A stretch of 64,000 nt of DNA from assembly GCF_009363755.1 (NCBI RefSeq), contig NZ_CP045417.1:2294001-2358000 (forward strand). Direction: 5' to 3'. A program made the position numbers and the translations under genes. Shown piece after piece: positions 9,396-19,106 of the stretch. Source of the DNA: Halomonas sp. THAF5a. Its GTDB lineage: Bacteria > Pseudomonadota > Gammaproteobacteria > Pseudomonadales > Halomonadaceae. Every line of letters starts with the position of its first letter. Within the stretch, counting starts at the first letter, position 1. A model generated the notes under the pieces. That model did not search any database. It was not told where the DNA came from and was given only the letters and a program-made list of their open reading frames with translations.

Positions 9396-9812
9396 CTCGA
9401 TGATCTCACTCCCCATCGGTGGTAACCGGTGACTTTCGAAGCCGTCGGCAGGCGCTCATTATTTCTCAAGGAGATATTTTATTTACCAAAGAGAAAGCAC
9501 AATCTGTGCCAACCTGTAACTCATTGAATGACAAGAACTCCAGGTCATGGCGGGTTATTCTCCTGCCTCTGGATAGTGCATCGACTCCTAATGGGTGGTC
9601 AGCGAGGTGCAATTCGTGATCCGTTTGGCGGTAGCATACGTGACGGACACGACCTCGGCGCCAGGCCAGCGAGTGGGACGATCGAGGGCCGCGCAATGCA
9701 CGAGTCGAAGGCACGATGCCGCGGCGCGAGACGGGGCGAAACGTGAACCACGAGAAGGGGCGAGAGGGCCGGTGAAGAGACGAGGGAGGGCACAAGGGGG
9801 ATAACACGAGAA
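9396..9812. other. Intergenic region upstream of the dimethylamine monooxygenase operon
   Basis: No convincing gene is seen on either strand. An AT-rich stretch around 9455-9485 is the only promoter-like part and includes TTTCTCAAGGAGA (9462-9474), a weak relative of the palindromes at the gmaS, mgd and gcv promoters. The rest is GC-rich with only shadow frames. Confidence 0.5.
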
Positions 9813-9837
9813 AGGCCCCACCGCTCCGGTGGGGCCT
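9813..9837 (-). terminator. Hairpin at the 3' end of the mgs-gmaS operon
   Basis: A 10-bp perfect stem (AGGCCCCACC with its complement) and a 5-base loop lie 35 bases beyond the stop of mgsC. On the minus strand the stem is followed by TTCTC, a short U-containing tail, so it is a plausible but not strong intrinsic terminator. Confidence 0.65.
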
Positions 9838-9872
9838 AACTTGTCACGCGCGATGTTCGAGGCGTGGGGCAA

Positions 9873-11198
9873 TCAGAGCGACTGGCCGGGAATCCAGCCG
9901 GTGCCGGCCAGCGGCACCCGGGCCATGGCGGCCGCCTCGACGTTGAGCGCCACCAGGTCCTCCGGTTCCAGGTGATGCAGGTGGGACTTGCCACAGGCGC
10001 GGGCCAGGGTCTGAGCCTCCAGGGTCAGCACACGAAGATAGTTGGCCAGTCGCTTGCCGGCCGCCACCGGATCGAGGCGCTGGCTCAGCTCCGGATCCTG
10101 GGTGGAGATGCCCGCCGGGCACTTGCCGTCCTGGAAGTCATCGTAGAACCCGGCGGCGGAGCCGAGCTGGCGATACTCTTCCTCATAACGCGGGTGATTG
10201 TCGCCCAGGGCGATCAGGGCGGCGGTGCCGATGGCCACCGCATCGGCGCCCAGGGCGATGGCCTTGGCCACGTCGGCGCCGTTGCGGATCCCGCCGGAGA
10301 CGATTAGCTGCACCTCGCGGTGCACGCCCATCTCCTGCAGCGCCTGGGCGGCCTGGGGAATGGCCGCCATGGTCGGGATGCCGACATGCTCGATGAACAC
10401 ATCCTGGGTCGCCGCGGTGCCGCCCTGCATGCCATCGAGCACCACCACGTCGGCCCCGGCCTTCACCGCCAGCTTGACGTCATAGTAGGTGCGGGTGGCG
10501 CCGACCTTGATGTAGATCGGCACCTGCCAGTCGGTGATCTCGCGAAGCTCGGCGATCTTGATCGCCAGGTCGTCGGGGCCGGTCCAGTCCGGGTGACGGC
10601 AGGCGCTGCGCTGATCGATGCCCTTGGGCAGGGTCCGCATCTGGGCCACGCGATCGGAGATCTTCTGGCCCAGCAGCATGCCGCCGCCGCCCGGCTTGGC
10701 GCCCTGCCCCAGCACCACCTCGATGGCATCCGCCTTGCGCAGGTCGTCCGGGTTCATGCCGTAGCGGGAGGGCAGGTACTGGTAGACCAGCCTCTTCGAC
10801 TGACCGCGCTCCTCGGCGGTCATCCCGCCGTCGCCGGTGGTGGTCGAGGTCCCGACCTCCGAGGCGCCGCGCCCCAGGGCTTCCTTGGCCTGGGCGGACA
10901 GGGCGCCGAAGCTCATGCCGGCGATGGTCACCGGGGTATCAATGACCACCGGCTTCTTGGCGAAGCGGGTACCGAGCACCACCTCGGTGCCACACTTCTC
11001 CCGGTAGCCCTCGAGGGGATAGCGGGACATGCTGGCGCCGAGGAACAAGAGGTCATCGAAATGCGGGACCTTGCGCTTGGCGCCCCAGCCGCGGATATCG
11101 TAGATCCCGGTCTCGGCGGCGCGCTGTATCTCGCCGATCACGTCACGACCGAAGGTGGCCGACTCACGCAGGGACGGGTTGTAGGTTTGATCGCTCAT
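9873..11198 (-). CDS. mgsC: N-methylglutamate synthase subunit C (FMN-binding glutamate synthase domain)
   Basis: A 441-residue protein equivalent to the FMN-binding synthase domain of glutamate synthase (also annotated GlxD). Motifs include GAKPGGGGMLLGQKIS, the IKVGATRTYYDVKLAVKAGADVVV-type barrel strand and GGIRNGADVAKAIALGADA. With MgsA and MgsB it forms the split enzyme that transfers the methylamine group onto a glutamate skeleton to give N-methylglutamate. The ATG at 11198 gives the normal MSDQTYNPS start. It is the last gene of the gmaS-mgsA-mgsB-mgsC operon, whose order and composition identify it as Mgs and not biosynthetic GltB. Confidence 0.88.
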   Translation of the reverse strand: MSDQTYNPSLRESATFGRDVIGEIQRAAETGIYDIRGWGAKRKVPHFDDLLFLGASMSRYPLEGYREKCGTEVVLGTRFAKKPVVIDTPVTIAGMSFGALSAQAKEALGRGASEVGTSTTTGDGGMTAEERGQSKRLVYQYLPSRYGMNPDDLRKADAIEVVLGQGAKPGGGGMLLGQKISDRVAQMRTLPKGIDQRSACRHPDWTGPDDLAIKIAELREITDWQVPIYIKVGATRTYYDVKLAVKAGADVVVLDGMQGGTAATQDVFIEHVGIPTMAAIPQAAQALQEMGVHREVQLIVSGGIRNGADVAKAIALGADAVAIGTAALIALGDNHPRYEEEYRQLGSAAGFYDDFQDGKCPAGISTQDPELSQRLDPVAAGKRLANYLRVLTLEAQTLARACGKSHLHHLEPEDLVALNVEAAAMARVPLAGTGWIPGQSL

Positions 11199-11211
11199 GG
11201 CAGGCTCCTGA

Positions 11212-11895
11212 TCAGTAGGCCGAGGCGTTATCGACTTTGAAGTGGTAGAGCTCGCGGGCCGAGCCATAGCGACGGAAGTCGGTGGGGTCATCGTCGATCC
11301 CGGCCCGCTTGAGCAGCGTGGCCAGCTCCTCGCGGTGCTCGGCACGCATCTCCTTCTCCACGCAGTCGGCGCCGAGGGTGCCGACGGAGCCCTTCACGTA
11401 GAGGTGGGCCTCGTAGATCGAATCCCCCAGGGCATCGCCGGCGTCGCCGCAGACCACCAGGCAGCCGGCTTGCCCCATGAAGGCGCTCATCGGGCCGATA
11501 TTGCCCTTGACCACGATATCCACGCCCTTCATGGAGATGCCGCAGCGGGCGGCGGCATTGCCCTCGATGACCAGCAGGCCGCCGTGGGCCGTGGCGCCCG
11601 CCGACTGGGAGGCATCGCCCTTGACCCGGACCACCCCGGACATCATGTTCTCGGCGACCCCGACGCCCACGTTGCCATGCACCGTGACGCTGGCCTGCTG
11701 GTTCATCCCGGCGCAGTAGTAGCCGGCATGGCCATCGATATCCACGCTGACGGCGTCATTCAGCCCGCAGGCGATGTTGTGCGCCCCGTTGGGGTGGATC
11801 ACCCGCCACTCGCGCACGTCGCGGATCAGCTCGCCGTCATGCAGCGACTGGTTGAGCTCTCGCAGGCTCTGTTCAGCAAGATCAACGGTTTTCAT
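11212..11895 (-). CDS. mgsB: N-methylglutamate synthase subunit B (GltB C-terminal-like)
   Basis: A 227-residue protein corresponding to the GXGXG right-handed beta-helix domain at the end of glutamate synthase. Repeating glycine-rich turns such as NVGVGVAENMMSGVVRVKG, VVKGNIGPM and VVCGDAGDALG are plain. It is the structural subunit linking the amidotransferase and FMN subunits. The ATG at 11895 is two bases downstream of the stop of mgsA, so translation is probably coupled; a TTG at 11901 is less likely. Confidence 0.86.
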   Translation of the reverse strand: MKTVDLAEQSLRELNQSLHDGELIRDVREWRVIHPNGAHNIACGLNDAVSVDIDGHAGYYCAGMNQQASVTVHGNVGVGVAENMMSGVVRVKGDASQSAGATAHGGLLVIEGNAAARCGISMKGVDIVVKGNIGPMSAFMGQAGCLVVCGDAGDALGDSIYEAHLYVKGSVGTLGADCVEKEMRAEHREELATLLKRAGIDDDPTDFRRYGSARELYHFKVDNASAY

Positions 11896-11897
11896 CG

Positions 11898-12815
11898 TCA
11901 AGCGGCCTCCACCTTGGCGCCATCGCGCTCCCAGACATAGATCGTCGCCGGCTCGGGTTCCCAGACCCGGGCCCGCTGGATGCCCGGCAGGCCTGCCAGG
12001 GCACGGTATTCCGACGCCATCGCCACATAGTCGTCGGTCTCGGCGATCACCGCGGGCTTGCAGGAGATCGGGTCACGCACCACCGCGAAGCCGTCCCGGG
12101 TGCCGATGGTGAACGTGAAGAAGCCATCCAGGTCCTTCAGGGCCCCCTTGAGGGCCTGGGTCAGGGATTCTCCCTTGCCCAGTCGCCAGGTCAGGTAGCC
12201 GGCCGCCACTTCGGAGTCGTTGTCGGTATCGAAACCGATGCCCTCGCGCTTGAGCTTGTCACGCAGGCGGTTGTGGTTGGACAGCGAGCCGTTGTGCACC
12301 AGGCACAGGTCGAGCCCGGTGGAAAAGGGGTGGCTGCCCTGCAGCGTCACCGCGCTCTCGGTGGCCATGCGGGTATGGCCGATGGCATGGCTGCCGCGCA
12401 TTCCCTTGAGCTGGAAGCGCTCGGCGATACTGGCCGGCAGGCCGACCCCCTTGAGGATCTCGATGCTCTGGCCGGCACTCAGCACGCGCACGTCGGGGGC
12501 CTGCTCGTCCAGCCAGGCGCGCAGCGGCGCTTCCGCGGCCGCCAGCTTGAAGACCGCGACGTTGGCATTGCGGAACCAGCCGTCCACCCCCCCGAAGGCC
12601 TCGCCCAGTCGATCGGCCAACACCGCCCAGTCAAAGGCCTCGTCATCGCTCTGCAGCGTCAGCTTGATCCCTGCGTTGTATTCATCGCCATAGACCGAGA
12701 AGCCGGCACTGTCCGGGCCGCGGTCGGTCATGGCGATCAGCATTGGCTCGAACAGCTCTCCCAGGCGGCTTTCCCACGCCGGGTTCTTGAGGTATAGCCC
12801 CACGATTCCACACAT
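11898..12815 (-). CDS. mgsA: N-methylglutamate synthase subunit A (class II glutamine amidotransferase)
   Basis: A 305-residue N-terminal-nucleophile amidotransferase domain. Cysteine 2 follows the start methionine (MCGIVGLY), and the substrate-binding GHTRMATES and LVHNGSLSNHN motifs are present. In this pathway it acts on gamma-glutamylmethylamide in place of glutamine, releasing methylamine to MgsC; this is known for the family and inferred here from the adjacent gmaS. It lies 63 bases after gmaS on the same strand. Confidence 0.87.
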   Translation of the reverse strand: MCGIVGLYLKNPAWESRLGELFEPMLIAMTDRGPDSAGFSVYGDEYNAGIKLTLQSDDEAFDWAVLADRLGEAFGGVDGWFRNANVAVFKLAAAEAPLRAWLDEQAPDVRVLSAGQSIEILKGVGLPASIAERFQLKGMRGSHAIGHTRMATESAVTLQGSHPFSTGLDLCLVHNGSLSNHNRLRDKLKREGIGFDTDNDSEVAAGYLTWRLGKGESLTQALKGALKDLDGFFTFTIGTRDGFAVVRDPISCKPAVIAETDDYVAMASEYRALAGLPGIQRARVWEPEPATIYVWERDGAKVEAA

Positions 12816-12878
12816 AGTCTTGTCCTCTTGCGATAACCGATCACGGCATGTTCGGGTCGACGTTCGTTCTGAAGGCGA

Positions 12879-14213
12879 TCAGAAGAATTCCGCGTATTGC
12901 TGCACTTCCCAGTCCGAGACCTGACGGCTGTAGGCCTCCCATTCGTCGCGCTTGACCTTGATGAACTCGTCGACGATTTCCGGCCCCATCGCCTCCCGCA
13001 GGATGGGATCGGCGGCGAGGGCATCGATGGCTTCCTTGAGCGACTGGGGGAGGATGCCGATGCCCTGCTCCTGGCATTCCGCATCGCCCAGGGCATACAG
13101 GTTGATGTTGTGCGCCTTGCCCGGGTCGAGCTGGCGGTCGACGCCATCCAGGCCGGCGGCAATCAGCGCGGCATGCACCAGGTAGGGGTTGCAGCCGGCG
13201 TCGGGCAGGCGGAATTCGAGACGACCATAGGGCACGCGGACCATCGCCGAGCGGTTGTTGTCGCCATAGGCGATGAACACCGGCGCCCAGGTGGCGCCGC
13301 TGTTGGAGCCTCCCTTCACCAGTCGCTTGTAGGAGTTCACGGTGGGGGCGGCGAAGGCACACAGCGCCGGGGCGTGGTTCAGCAATCCCCCCAGGAAGTG
13401 ATACGCCATCCGCGACAGCCCCATGCCCTGCGGGTCGCCATCGTCGCCGAAGACGTTGTGGCCGTCCTGGTCACTGATCGACAGGTGGAAGTGCATGCCG
13501 TTACCGGGCCGGTCGGCTTGGGGCTTGGGCATGAAGGAGCAGACCATGCCCAGCTCGTTGGCGATCTCGCCGGCCGCCATGCGCACGAAGGTGAACCGGT
13601 CCGCCGAGGTCAGGGCGTCGCTGTAGGTGTAGTTGATCTCGAACTGGCCATTGGCGTCCTCGTGGTCGATCTGGTAGACATCGAAATCGACCGCCTGAAG
13701 CGCCTCCACCAGGCGCTCCAGGAACTCCCGGGAGCGCGACAGGCCCTTGTAGTCGTAGCAGGGCTTGGCCAGGACATCGCTCTCGTCCACCGGCAGCAGC
13801 TCGCCCCGCTCGCCTCGCTTGAACAGCGAGAACTCGGGCTCGAGCCCGGTATTCAGCGTCCAGCCCTTGTCCTTTAGACGCTCCAGCTGCCGGAGCAGGA
13901 CCACACGGCTGTCATAGGGGTAAGGGGCGTCGTTGACGTGGCCATCGCATACCAGGCGGGCATAGCCCGGCTGCCAGGGCACCAGCGACAGGGTCGAGAG
14001 ATCACCACGGGCCATGAAGTCCGGCCCGTGCGGCTCCATCCCCAGGCCGCTGACGGCGAAACCGGCGAAACCTGCCCCCTTCTCGACCACATCCATCAGA
14101 CAGTTGGCCGGCACCGACTTGGTCTTGGCGGCGCCATGAATATCCACGAACTGCGCGAGCAGGTAGCGAACGTCGTGATCCTCGAGTAACTGCTTGGCGG
14201 CTTCAGGCGTCAT
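12879..14213 (-). CDS. gmaS: Gamma-glutamylmethylamide synthetase
   Basis: A 444-residue glutamine synthetase-like ligase that joins methylamine to glutamate using ATP. The catalytic metal and glutamate motifs are visible: [15 protein letters not shown], then [10 protein letters not shown] and the SYKRLVKGG and [15 protein letters not shown] stretches. It is shorter than housekeeping GlnA and lacks the adenylylation tyrosine loop typical of it. The ATG at 14213 is preferred to 14261 because it gives the family-like [19 protein letters not shown]. It heads the mgs operon and is divergent from the C1 and mgd operon, so the 600-base gap between them should hold the control region of the whole pathway. 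Another GS-like amide ligase is possible but unlikely given the neighbours. Confidence 0.9.
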   Translation of the reverse strand: MTPEAAKQLLEDHDVRYLLAQFVDIHGAAKTKSVPANCLMDVVEKGAGFAGFAVSGLGMEPHGPDFMARGDLSTLSLVPWQPGYARLVCDGHVNDAPYPYDSRVVLLRQLERLKDKGWTLNTGLEPEFSLFKRGERGELLPVDESDVLAKPCYDYKGLSRSREFLERLVEALQAVDFDVYQIDHEDANGQFEINYTYSDALTSADRFTFVRMAAGEIANELGMVCSFMPKPQADRPGNGMHFHLSISDQDGHNVFGDDGDPQGMGLSRMAYHFLGGLLNHAPALCAFAAPTVNSYKRLVKGGSNSGATWAPVFIAYGDNNRSAMVRVPYGRLEFRLPDAGCNPYLVHAALIAAGLDGVDRQLDPGKAHNINLYALGDAECQEQGIGILPQSLKEAIDALAADPILREAMGPEIVDEFIKVKRDEWEAYSRQVSDWEVQQYAEFF

Positions 14214-14339
14214 GTCGGGTTTCCTCTGAGCGTTGCGGGTGCGGGTGTCGATATGGCGCATCGTCCTTCCGGCAACGGGGCCGGGGCCTTCCCCGGGGCC
14301 ACTGCAAGCTACGCCACACCAACCATTCCCATCAAGAAA

Positions 14340-14360
14340 TTTTCTTTCTCTCAGGGAAAA
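14340..14360. promoter_or_regulatory. Quasi-palindromic operator candidate upstream of gmaS
   Basis: The sequence TTTC-N7-GAAA (14345-14359) lies about 130 bases upstream of gmaS. It resembles the sites at 14744-14758, 29157-29172 and 29404-29419, all beside genes of methylamine or glycine C1 metabolism. A regulatory role is inference; the XRE-cupin protein at 23298 is a candidate binder. Confidence 0.4.
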
Positions 14361-14708
14361 GCATCTCGCGTGCCAGAATCGCCCTCCCTCTCGCTCAAGG
14401 CCGTGAAAATATCTTCAATCAATTGATTTAATTGAATTAAAAACTTTATTTCGCCGCCTCCTGCCGACCCCGGACAGACACATGCCGAGGGACCCGCCCT
14501 CCACCTTGCCACCTGACGGTGCATCTCCTTCCCTCGTCGCACCACCAAGGAACACCGAACTCCCTCCTCAGGCGTCGCAGGCGTCACCAGACAGGTCGCC
14601 GAATCGCCGGCTGCACGCATCACGCTGCCCTCATTACGAGCCAAGCATCTGTTTATAAAGGAATAATGAAAAAAATCTGACGTTCCACCGGGTCCCGTGG
14701 CAGGAAAC

Positions 14709-14724
14709 TGGCAAGCTTGTTGCT
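14709..14724 (+). promoter_or_regulatory. Sigma-54 type promoter candidate of the C1/mgd operon
   Basis: TGGCAAGCTTGTTGCT has the GG-N10-GC arrangement and good match to the -24/-12 consensus. It lies about 100 bases upstream of the GcvT-like gene, with a palindrome at the likely transcription start. Sigma-54 use would fit methylamine as a nitrogen source. No activator gene is in the window, and single matches of this kind also arise by chance. Confidence 0.45.
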
Positions 14725-14743
14725 TGACTGAAGAGAATGTTTT

Positions 14744-14758
14744 TTTCTTTCCAGGAAA
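14744..14758. promoter_or_regulatory. Palindromic operator candidate at the C1/mgd promoter
   Basis: TTTCTTTCCAGGAAA contains the perfect palindrome TTTCCAGGAAA (14748-14758). It falls just downstream of the predicted -12 element, a location suited to a repressor. It belongs to the same motif group as the gmaS and gcv sites. Confidence 0.45.
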
Positions 14759-14825
14759 AGTCGGTTGACTCATCATCGTGCCGCCGACCCCCTGGCCGCT
14801 CACCAGCCCCCACAGGAGTCATCAC

Positions 14826-15956
14826 ATGGCCAACAGCTGGCGCATCTCCGCCCTCGCCGACCGTCACCGCGCCCTGGGCGCCGAGCTCGAAGACTGGAAC
14901 GGCATGGGCACCGCCTTTCGCTACCACGCCGATATCGCCGATCACCACGAGGCGATCCGGACCCGGGCGGGCCTGATGGACGTATCGGGCCTCAAGAAGA
15001 TTCATTGCTCGGGCCCCCACGCCCAGGCCCTGCTCGACTACGCCACCACCCGCGACATGTCACGGCTCTACCCGGGCAAGTCCGTTTACGCCACGATGCT
15101 CAACGATGAAGGCAAGTTCGTCGACGATTGCATCGTGTACTGCCTGGCGCCCAACGCCTACCTGGTGGTGCACGGCACCGGCCTGGGGCACGACATGCTG
15201 ACGCGCGGCGCCCAGGGCCGCAGCGTCCACCTGAGCTTCGACGACGACCTGCACGACCTGTCGCTGCAGGGCCCCAGGGCCGTCGACTTCCTGGCCGAGC
15301 ATGTGCCGGGCATCCGCGAGCTGCCCTACTTTCATCACCTGCAGACCCGGCTGTTCGGCCGACACGTGATGATCTCCCGGACCGGCTATACCGGTGAGCG
15401 GGGCTACGAGATCTTCTGCAAGGCGGAGGACGCCCCGGCGATCTGGGACACCATCCTCGAGCAGGGCGCCGCCCTGGGCATCGAGGCCTGTGGCTTCGAG
15501 ACCCTCGACTGGCTGCGCGTGGAGAGCAACCTGCTGTTCTATCCCGCCGACAACTCCGAGACCCATCCCTTCGAGAACGAGCCGGCCGGCGACACCCTGT
15601 GGGAGCTCGGCCTGGACTTCACCGTCTCGAAGGACAAGACCGAGTTTCGCGGCGCCAGCGAACACTTCCGCCGACAGGGCAAGGAGCGCTTCCGGATCTT
15701 CGGCGTGCTGCTCGACAGCCCCAAGGTCGCCCAGCCGGGCGACACCCTGTGGGCCGCCGGCAAGCGGGTCGGCGTGGTCACCCAGGGCATGTACTCGCGG
15801 CTGACCAGGCAGTCGGTGGCCATGGCCCGGATCGATACCCCCCATGCGGAGCAGGGCCAGCCGCTGGAGGTGCGCGGCAGCCTGGAGGCCAGCGCCATCG
15901 CCCACACCCTGCCGTTCGACGATCCCCAAAAACTCAAGCGGCTCGCCAAGGGCTGA
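14826..15956 (+). CDS. GcvT-family tetrahydrofolate-dependent aminomethyltransferase-like protein
   Basis: A 376-residue member of the GcvT / DmdA superfamily, which moves a methyl or methylene group from an amine or sulfonium donor to tetrahydrofolate. Typical elements are the GLMDVSGL segment near residue 55, DDCIVYCL, SLQGPRAVDFL and the signature SRTGYTGERGYEIF with LDWLRVESNLLFY. It is distinct from the true gcvT at 27950. Being first in an operon with purU, folD and mgdABCD, it probably feeds C1 units from a methylated amine into the folate pool. The donor is not identifiable from sequence. The ATG at 14826 follows a CACAGGAG ribosome-binding site. Confidence 0.78.
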   Translation: MANSWRISALADRHRALGAELEDWNGMGTAFRYHADIADHHEAIRTRAGLMDVSGLKKIHCSGPHAQALLDYATTRDMSRLYPGKSVYATMLNDEGKFVDDCIVYCLAPNAYLVVHGTGLGHDMLTRGAQGRSVHLSFDDDLHDLSLQGPRAVDFLAEHVPGIRELPYFHHLQTRLFGRHVMISRTGYTGERGYEIFCKAEDAPAIWDTILEQGAALGIEACGFETLDWLRVESNLLFYPADNSETHPFENEPAGDTLWELGLDFTVSKDKTEFRGASEHFRRQGKERFRIFGVLLDSPKVAQPGDTLWAAGKRVGVVTQGMYSRLTRQSVAMARIDTPHAEQGQPLEVRGSLEASAIAHTLPFDDPQKLKRLAKG

Positions 15957-16026
15957 CCCCCGACGACACGGTTGCCGGCGCGAGCCAGCGCCGGGCCTCC
16001 TCTCCCTTTCGAAGGAACACGATTCC

Positions 16027-16890
16027 ATGCCCCAGTCAGACGACAGCTACATCATCAAGATCTCCTGCCCCGCCACCTCGGGCATCGTCGCCGCCGTGAC
16101 CTCCTTTCTCACCGAAGGTCAGTGCTATATCAGCGAGCTCGCCCAATATGACGACGAGGAACTCGGGCGCTTCTTCCTGCGCGCCAAGTTCCGCTTCAAC
16201 GATGGCATCAAGGGCGACATCGAGACCCTCAAGCGCGACTTCGTCGGCATCGCCGAGGAGTTCGACATGCAGTGGGACTTCCGGCACGACAACCAGCCGA
16301 TGCGCGTGCTGCTGATGGTCAGCAAGTACGACCACTGCCTCAGCGACCTGATGTATCGCCAGCGCAAGGGCGAGCTCGACATGGAGATCACCGCCATCGT
16401 CTCCAACCATCTCGACCTGCGCCCCATGGCCGAACGAGAGGGCATCCGCTTCGTCTACCTGCCGGTCAACCGCGACAACAAGGCCCGCCAGGAGGCGGCG
16501 CTGATGGAGATCGTCGACGAGACCCGGACCGAGCTGGTGGTGCTGGCGCGCTACATGCAGATCCTCTCCGACGACCTCTGCCAGAAGCTCTCCGGCCGCG
16601 CCATCAATATCCATCACTCCTTCCTGCCCGGCTTCAAGGGCGCCAAGCCCTACCACCAGGCCCATGAACGCGGCGTCAAGCTGATCGGCGCCACCGCCCA
16701 CTACGTCACCTCGGACCTCGATGAGGGCCCGATCATCGAACAGGAGGTCCAGCGCGTCGACCACACCTATCGTCCCGAGGACCTGGTCACGGTGGGCCGC
16801 AATACCGAGACCGTCGCCCTGTCCCAGGCGGTCAAGTACCACCTCGAGCATCGTGTCTTCCTCGACCAGAACAAGACGGTGATCTTCTGA
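16027..16890 (+). CDS. purU: Formyltetrahydrofolate deformylase
   Basis: A 287-residue enzyme hydrolysing 10-formyltetrahydrofolate to formate and tetrahydrofolate. An N-terminal ACT domain (residues about 7-85) is followed by a formyltransferase-fold catalytic domain with [19 protein letters not shown] and [17 protein letters not shown], containing the catalytic Asn, His and Asp. A GAAGGA ribosome-binding site precedes the ATG. With folD, whose start overlaps its stop, it forms a route from methylene-THF to formate, so C1 units released by amine oxidation can be removed and folate recycled. Confidence 0.93.
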   Translation: MPQSDDSYIIKISCPATSGIVAAVTSFLTEGQCYISELAQYDDEELGRFFLRAKFRFNDGIKGDIETLKRDFVGIAEEFDMQWDFRHDNQPMRVLLMVSKYDHCLSDLMYRQRKGELDMEITAIVSNHLDLRPMAEREGIRFVYLPVNRDNKARQEAALMEIVDETRTELVVLARYMQILSDDLCQKLSGRAINIHHSFLPGFKGAKPYHQAHERGVKLIGATAHYVTSDLDEGPIIEQEVQRVDHTYRPEDLVTVGRNTETVALSQAVKYHLEHRVFLDQNKTVIF

Positions 16891-17810
16891 TGAGCATTGC
16901 CCCCACCGAATCGCCCCTGGCGACCCGCATCGACGGCAAGGCCTGTGCCGAGCGCGTGCTGGCCGAGGTCGCCGCGGATGTCGCCAGCCTCGCCGCCGAC
17001 GGCATCGTCCCCGGACTCGCCGTGGTCCTGATCGGCGAGGATCCCGCCAGCCAGGTCTACGTGCGCAACAAGCTGCGCAAGGCGGAGGCCGTCGGCATCC
17101 GCTCGCTGGAGTACCGCTTCGACGACACCCTGCCCCAGGCCGAGCTGCTGTCGCTGATCGCGCGCCTCAACCGGGACCCCGAGGTGCACGGCATCCTGGT
17201 GCAGCTGCCGCTGCCCGACCATATCGACGAGGACGCGGTGATCCAGGCCGTTGATCCGGCCAAGGACGTCGACGGCTTCCACCGCCAGAACGCCGGTGGC
17301 CTGTGGCAGGGCCTGCCCGTGCTGGCGCCCTGCACCCCGACCGGCTGCCTGCGCCTGCTGAAGGAGACCTGCGGCGAGCTCGCCGGCCAGCACGCGGTGA
17401 TCGTCGGGCGTTCCAACATCGTCGGCAAGCCCATGGCCGCCCTGCTGCTGGCGGCGGACTGCTCCGTGACGATGCTGCACTCGAAGAGCCGCGATGCCGC
17501 CGCCCTGTGTCGCCAGGCCGACATCGTGATCGCCGCCGTCGGCCGGCCGGAGATGCTCGACGCCGACTGGCTCAAGCCAGGCGCCGTGGTCATCGATGTC
17601 GGCATCAATCGCATCGCGTGTGACGGTGACGGCGAGCGCCGCCACCGCCTGGTCGGCGATGTCGACTTCGACGCCGCGAGCCGGGTGGCCGCGGCCATCA
17701 CGCCGGTGCCCGGCGGCGTCGGGCCGATGACCATCGCCTATCTGATGCAGAACACCGTCACCGCCACCCGGCTGCAGCGCCGGCAGGCCAGCGCCGCGGC
17801 GCTGGCCTGA
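16890..17810 (+). CDS. folD: Methylenetetrahydrofolate dehydrogenase / methenyltetrahydrofolate cyclohydrolase
   Basis: A 306-residue bifunctional enzyme converting 5,10-methylene-THF to 10-formyl-THF with NADP. The catalytic [14 protein letters not shown] segment (Tyr and Lys), the nucleotide-binding [11 protein letters not shown] and the C-terminal [10 protein letters not shown] signature are intact. The start ATG shares its A with the TGA of purU, implying coupled translation. It is likely a pathway-dedicated paralogue; a housekeeping folD probably exists elsewhere, which the window cannot show. Confidence 0.94.
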   Translation: MSIAPTESPLATRIDGKACAERVLAEVAADVASLAADGIVPGLAVVLIGEDPASQVYVRNKLRKAEAVGIRSLEYRFDDTLPQAELLSLIARLNRDPEVHGILVQLPLPDHIDEDAVIQAVDPAKDVDGFHRQNAGGLWQGLPVLAPCTPTGCLRLLKETCGELAGQHAVIVGRSNIVGKPMAALLLAADCSVTMLHSKSRDAAALCRQADIVIAAVGRPEMLDADWLKPGAVVIDVGINRIACDGDGERRHRLVGDVDFDAASRVAAAITPVPGGVGPMTIAYLMQNTVTATRLQRRQASAAALA

Positions 17811-17831
17811 GGGACACACCAAGGGGGTTCC

Positions 17832-19073
17832 ATGCCTTTTGCCTTACTGAAATACGGCCTGTCGTCCGAGTACCCCGCGGAGGTGGATCTGCCCCCGCCC
17901 ACGGAGCTCAAGGCCAGCTACGACGTGGTGATCATCGGCGGTGGCGGTCATGGCCTGGCCATCGCCTACTACCTGGCCAAGTACCACGGCGTCACCAACG
18001 TCGCGGTGCTGGAGAAGGCCTACCTGGGCGGCGGCAACACGGCCCGCAACACCGCGGTGATCCGCTCCAACTACCTGACCTCGGAGGGCGTCCGCTTCTA
18101 TTCCGCCTCGGTGAAGCTGTTCCAGAACCTGTCCAACGAGTTCGACTTCAACATCATGTATTCGGAGCGCGGCCAGCTGACGCTGGCCCATACCGATGCC
18201 ACGGTGCGCGCCTTCCGCCAGCGGGCCGAGGTCAACAAGCACTTCGGCGGCCGCACCGAGATGATCGATCGCCAGCAGATCGCCGAGCTGGTCCCCAGCC
18301 TCAACCTCGACCCGGGCCACCTGCCGGTGCTGGAGGGCCTGTGGCACCGCGACGGCGCCACCGCCCGCCACGACGCCGTGGCCTGGGGCTACGCCAAGGA
18401 GGCGGCCAAGCGCGGCGTCGAGATCCACCAGCTGACCGAGGTGCAGGACTTGATCGTCGAGGACGGCCGCCTCACCGGCGTCAAGACCAACCGCGGCACG
18501 GTGCGCTGCGGCTGCGCCGTGCAGGCGGTGGCCGGCCACAGCTCGGTGCTAGCCGCCAAGGCCGGCTTTCGCCTGCCGATCGTCTCCTATCCGCTGCAGG
18601 CCATGGTCACCCAGCCGATCAAGCCGTTTCTCGATCCGCTGGTCAGCTCCTCGGCGATGCACTGCTACGTCCAGCAGACCAGTCGCGGCGAGGTGGTGTT
18701 CGGCGGCGGCTCGGACCCCTACCCCCTCTACAACACCCGCTCCACCCTGGAGCTGAAGGAGAGCCTGATCGCCAGCGGCCTCGAGATGTTCCCCTTCCTG
18801 GCCAAGGCCAAGCTGATGCGCCAGTGGGGCGGGATCACCGACATGACCCCGGACTACAGCCCGATCATGGGCGAGAGCCCGGTCGAGAACTACTACCTGG
18901 ATGCCGGCTGGGGCACCTGGGGCTTCAAGGCGACCCCGATCTGCGGCAAGACCATGGCGCAGCTGGTCGCCAGCGGCGGCCAGGTACCCGACCTGATCCG
19001 CCCCTTTAGCCTGGCGCGCTTCGCCAACTTCGAGCAGGTCAACGAGATGGGCGCCACCGCGGCCAGCCACTGA
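17832..19073 (+). CDS. mgdA: N-methylglutamate dehydrogenase subunit A (SoxB-like flavoprotein)
   Basis: A 413-residue FAD-dependent amine oxidase related to the beta subunit of heterotetrameric sarcosine oxidase. The dinucleotide-binding motif is VVIIGGGGHGLAIAYYLAK near residue 35, and the C-terminal flavin motif region ITDMTPDYSPIMGES precedes WGTWGFKATPICG. It oxidises the N-methyl group of N-methylglutamate, returning glutamate and a C1 unit on THF. Assignment as Mgd and not sarcosine oxidase rests on the presence of gmaS and mgsABC and on features of subunit B; sarcosine activity is not excluded. It begins 21 bases after folD. Confidence 0.85.
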   Translation: MPFALLKYGLSSEYPAEVDLPPPTELKASYDVVIIGGGGHGLAIAYYLAKYHGVTNVAVLEKAYLGGGNTARNTAVIRSNYLTSEGVRFYSASVKLFQNLSNEFDFNIMYSERGQLTLAHTDATVRAFRQRAEVNKHFGGRTEMIDRQQIAELVPSLNLDPGHLPVLEGLWHRDGATARHDAVAWGYAKEAAKRGVEIHQLTEVQDLIVEDGRLTGVKTNRGTVRCGCAVQAVAGHSSVLAAKAGFRLPIVSYPLQAMVTQPIKPFLDPLVSSSAMHCYVQQTSRGEVVFGGGSDPYPLYNTRSTLELKESLIASGLEMFPFLAKAKLMRQWGGITDMTPDYSPIMGESPVENYYLDAGWGTWGFKATPICGKTMAQLVASGGQVPDLIRPFSLARFANFEQVNEMGATAASH

Positions 19074-19106
19074 GAACCGTCACCGCAAGATCAGGGGCAA
19101 GACACC

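Noticed and set aside
11898..14213. Housekeeping glutamine synthetase and glutamate synthase
   Set aside because: The synthase is split in three short subunits and sits with mgd genes; this is the N-methylglutamate type, not GlnA and GltB.
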